Assembly: GCF_024170405.1 (NCBI RefSeq)
Contig: NZ_JALJYC010000048.1
Coordinates: forward strand, 1-5,955
Source: Neisseria perflava
Lineage (GTDB): Bacteria; Pseudomonadota; Gammaproteobacteria; Burkholderiales; Neisseriaceae
DNA length: 5,955 nt
Direction: 5' to 3'
Notes under the pieces: generated by a model
What the model was told of the DNA's origin: nothing
Seen by the model: the letters and a program-made list of their open reading frames with translations, nothing else
The model's database searches: none
Made by a program: the position numbers and the translations under genes
Part shown: positions 5,616-5,955 of the stretch, one piece after another
Layout of the letters: each line of letters begins with the position of its first letter
Position numbering within the stretch: position 1 is the stretch's first letter

Positions 5616-5656
5616 AAAGCGCGGTCAACTTTTAGAAAATTTTAAGGCCGTCTGAA
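5616..5656 (+). repeat. Tandem degenerate Haemophilus signal plus AG-type Neisseria uptake sequence
   Basis: AAAGCGCGGT (5616-5625, one base from the Haemophilus core) is followed after exactly 19 bases by AGGCCGTCTGAA (5645-5656), an exact AG-type uptake sequence. This repeats the layout of 1481-1521, here 4 bases after the exporter stop codon. CTGAAAA and TTTTCAG at 5652-5666 form a small palindrome that may help termination. Confidence 0.7.
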
Positions 5657-5752
5657 AAATTTTCAGTGTTGCGCATTGTGGAAATAACCCCTCATAGTTA
5701 AGCGAACGAATAAGTGAGCTTGCGGATAAAATTAAATTTTTTCAGACGGCAT
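5645..5752. repeat. Intergenic repeat element, copy 2 (bounded by inverted uptake sequences)
   Basis: The element is 108 bases between AGGCCGTCTGAA (5645-5656) and TTCAGACGGCAT (5741-5752). It shares with copy 1 (1510-1633) the block AAGCGAACGA...GTGAGCTTG (here 5700-5722 with ATAA inserted at 5710-5713), a following GATAAAA-like tract and an upstream GCATTG. The rest of the gap, 5753-5838, shows no gene, RNA or clear promoter. Confidence 0.6.
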
Positions 5753-5838
5753 TTTTGTTTATCTTCTTCGCCGGCGGTGTTAATCTGTTATCCAATTTCT
5801 TTATTTCTCACAATCAAACGGCACGTGCAGGTAAGCGT

Positions 5839-5866
5839 ATGGAAATCAAACAACTGAAATATTTTA
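5839..5866 (+). pseudogene. Probable LysR-type regulator, first 9 codons, interrupted by the IS
   Basis: ATG 5839 reads MEIKQLKYF, the typical opening of the LysR-type DNA-binding domain (a MEL/MEIKQLRYF start followed by helix 1). The frame then enters the insertion sequence at 5867 and stops after RGCTR. An AGGTAAG stretch beginning at 5829 may serve as a weak ribosome binding site. The eight bases before the IS, ATATTTTA (5859-5866), should be the target duplication; the rest of the gene would lie beyond the element. Such a regulator could once have controlled neighbouring genes. Nine residues are little evidence, so the family call is tentative. Confidence 0.5.
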
Positions 5867-5886
5867 GGGGCTGTACTAGATAACTA
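5867..5886 (+). repeat. Left terminal inverted repeat of the right IS1016-like element
   Basis: The 20-base terminal repeat starts with GGGGCTGTACTAG and pairs with 74-93 of the left copy at 19 of 20 positions. Confidence 0.85.
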
Positions 5887-5917
5887 GATTTATTCAAAAT
5901 CATTTAGAATAAATCCC

Positions 5918-5955
5918 ATGAAAAAAAGTCGACTGAGCCCTTATAAGCAAAACAA
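5918..5955 (+). CDS. IS1016-like transposase, N-terminal 12 codons (3' partial)
   Basis: ATG 5918 reads MKKSRLSPYKQN and stays open to the window edge. This matches, from memory, the MRKSRLSQYKQNKLIELF start of IS1016-type transposases. No good ribosome binding site is seen before it (AATAAATCCC), in keeping with low transposase expression. Confidence 0.8.
   Translation, partial: MKKSRLSPYKQN

Larger units (their letters stand above)
5867..5955 (+). mobile_element. IS1016-like insertion sequence (IS1595 family), 5' end only
   Basis: The element opens with GGGGCTGTACTAGATAACTA (5867-5886), the inverse of the left element's end with one mismatch. A transposase start follows 31 bases later. 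The element has the same orientation as the left copy, so the two form direct repeats bracketing 94-5866. The body continues beyond the window, so it cannot be judged whether it is intact. Confidence 0.87.

Noticed and set aside
5749..5838. In-frame upstream extension of the LysR start, reading FLFIFFAGGVNLLSNFF
   Set aside because: It is hydrophobic and open, but begins inside an uptake sequence, has no start with a ribosome binding site, and MEIKQLKYF is the normal LysR beginning.
94..5866. Matching target duplications proving one composite transposition event
   Set aside because: The inner flanks are TTAATTTT and ATATTTTA, which differ, and the informative outer flanks are outside the window.

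Overview
The window looks like chromosomal DNA of a naturally transformable Neisseriaceae bacterium, probably Neisseria. It carries four exact 12-mer Neisseria DNA uptake sequences (ATGCCGTCTGAA) and one exact AG variant (AGGCCGTCTGAA), mostly in or near terminators. It also carries five exact copies of the Haemophilus/Pasteurellaceae uptake core (AAGTGCGGT), where roughly 0.05 would be expected by chance in a window this size. The likeliest reading is a Neisseria chromosome with a segment acquired from, or repeatedly exchanged with, a Haemophilus relative. The reverse direction cannot be excluded from the sequence alone.

Layout: (1) 1-93 is the 3' end of an IS1016-like element (IS1595 family), including the last 24 codons of its transposase and its right inverted repeat. 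(2) A small terminator hairpin at 106-137 precedes a Tlc/NTP-NDP-exchange-type membrane transporter, best started at GTG 167 (167-1474). (3) The 1475-1739 intergenic region is a mosaic of both uptake signals, including a 20-bp fusion of the two, and holds a repeat that recurs at 5645-5752. (4) A compact cluster on the + strand follows: a small NTF2/DUF4440-like protein with a signal peptide (1740-2156), an iron-dependent alcohol dehydrogenase broken by what looks like one missing G near 3120 (2181-3325), and an intact aldo/keto reductase (3405-4250). A Haemophilus-style hairpin lies between the last two and a Neisseria-style terminator follows. (5) A Bcr/CflA-type drug exporter (4409-5611) has its own promoter. 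(6) The 5612-5838 intergenic region holds the second copy of the repeat. (7) The first nine codons of a probable LysR-type regulator (5839-5865) are cut by a second IS1016-like element starting at 5867, with its transposase start at 5918.

The dehydrogenase and the reductase both reduce aldehydes and ketones with nicotinamide cofactors, so the middle cluster is plausibly a reactive-carbonyl detoxification unit, next to a multidrug exporter and what may have been its regulator. The regulator and the dehydrogenase both appear inactivated. The two IS copies lie in the same orientation and bracket about 5.8 kb (94-5866), an arrangement that allows deletion or tandem amplification by recombination. 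No RNA genes, CRISPR arrays or phage genes were seen.
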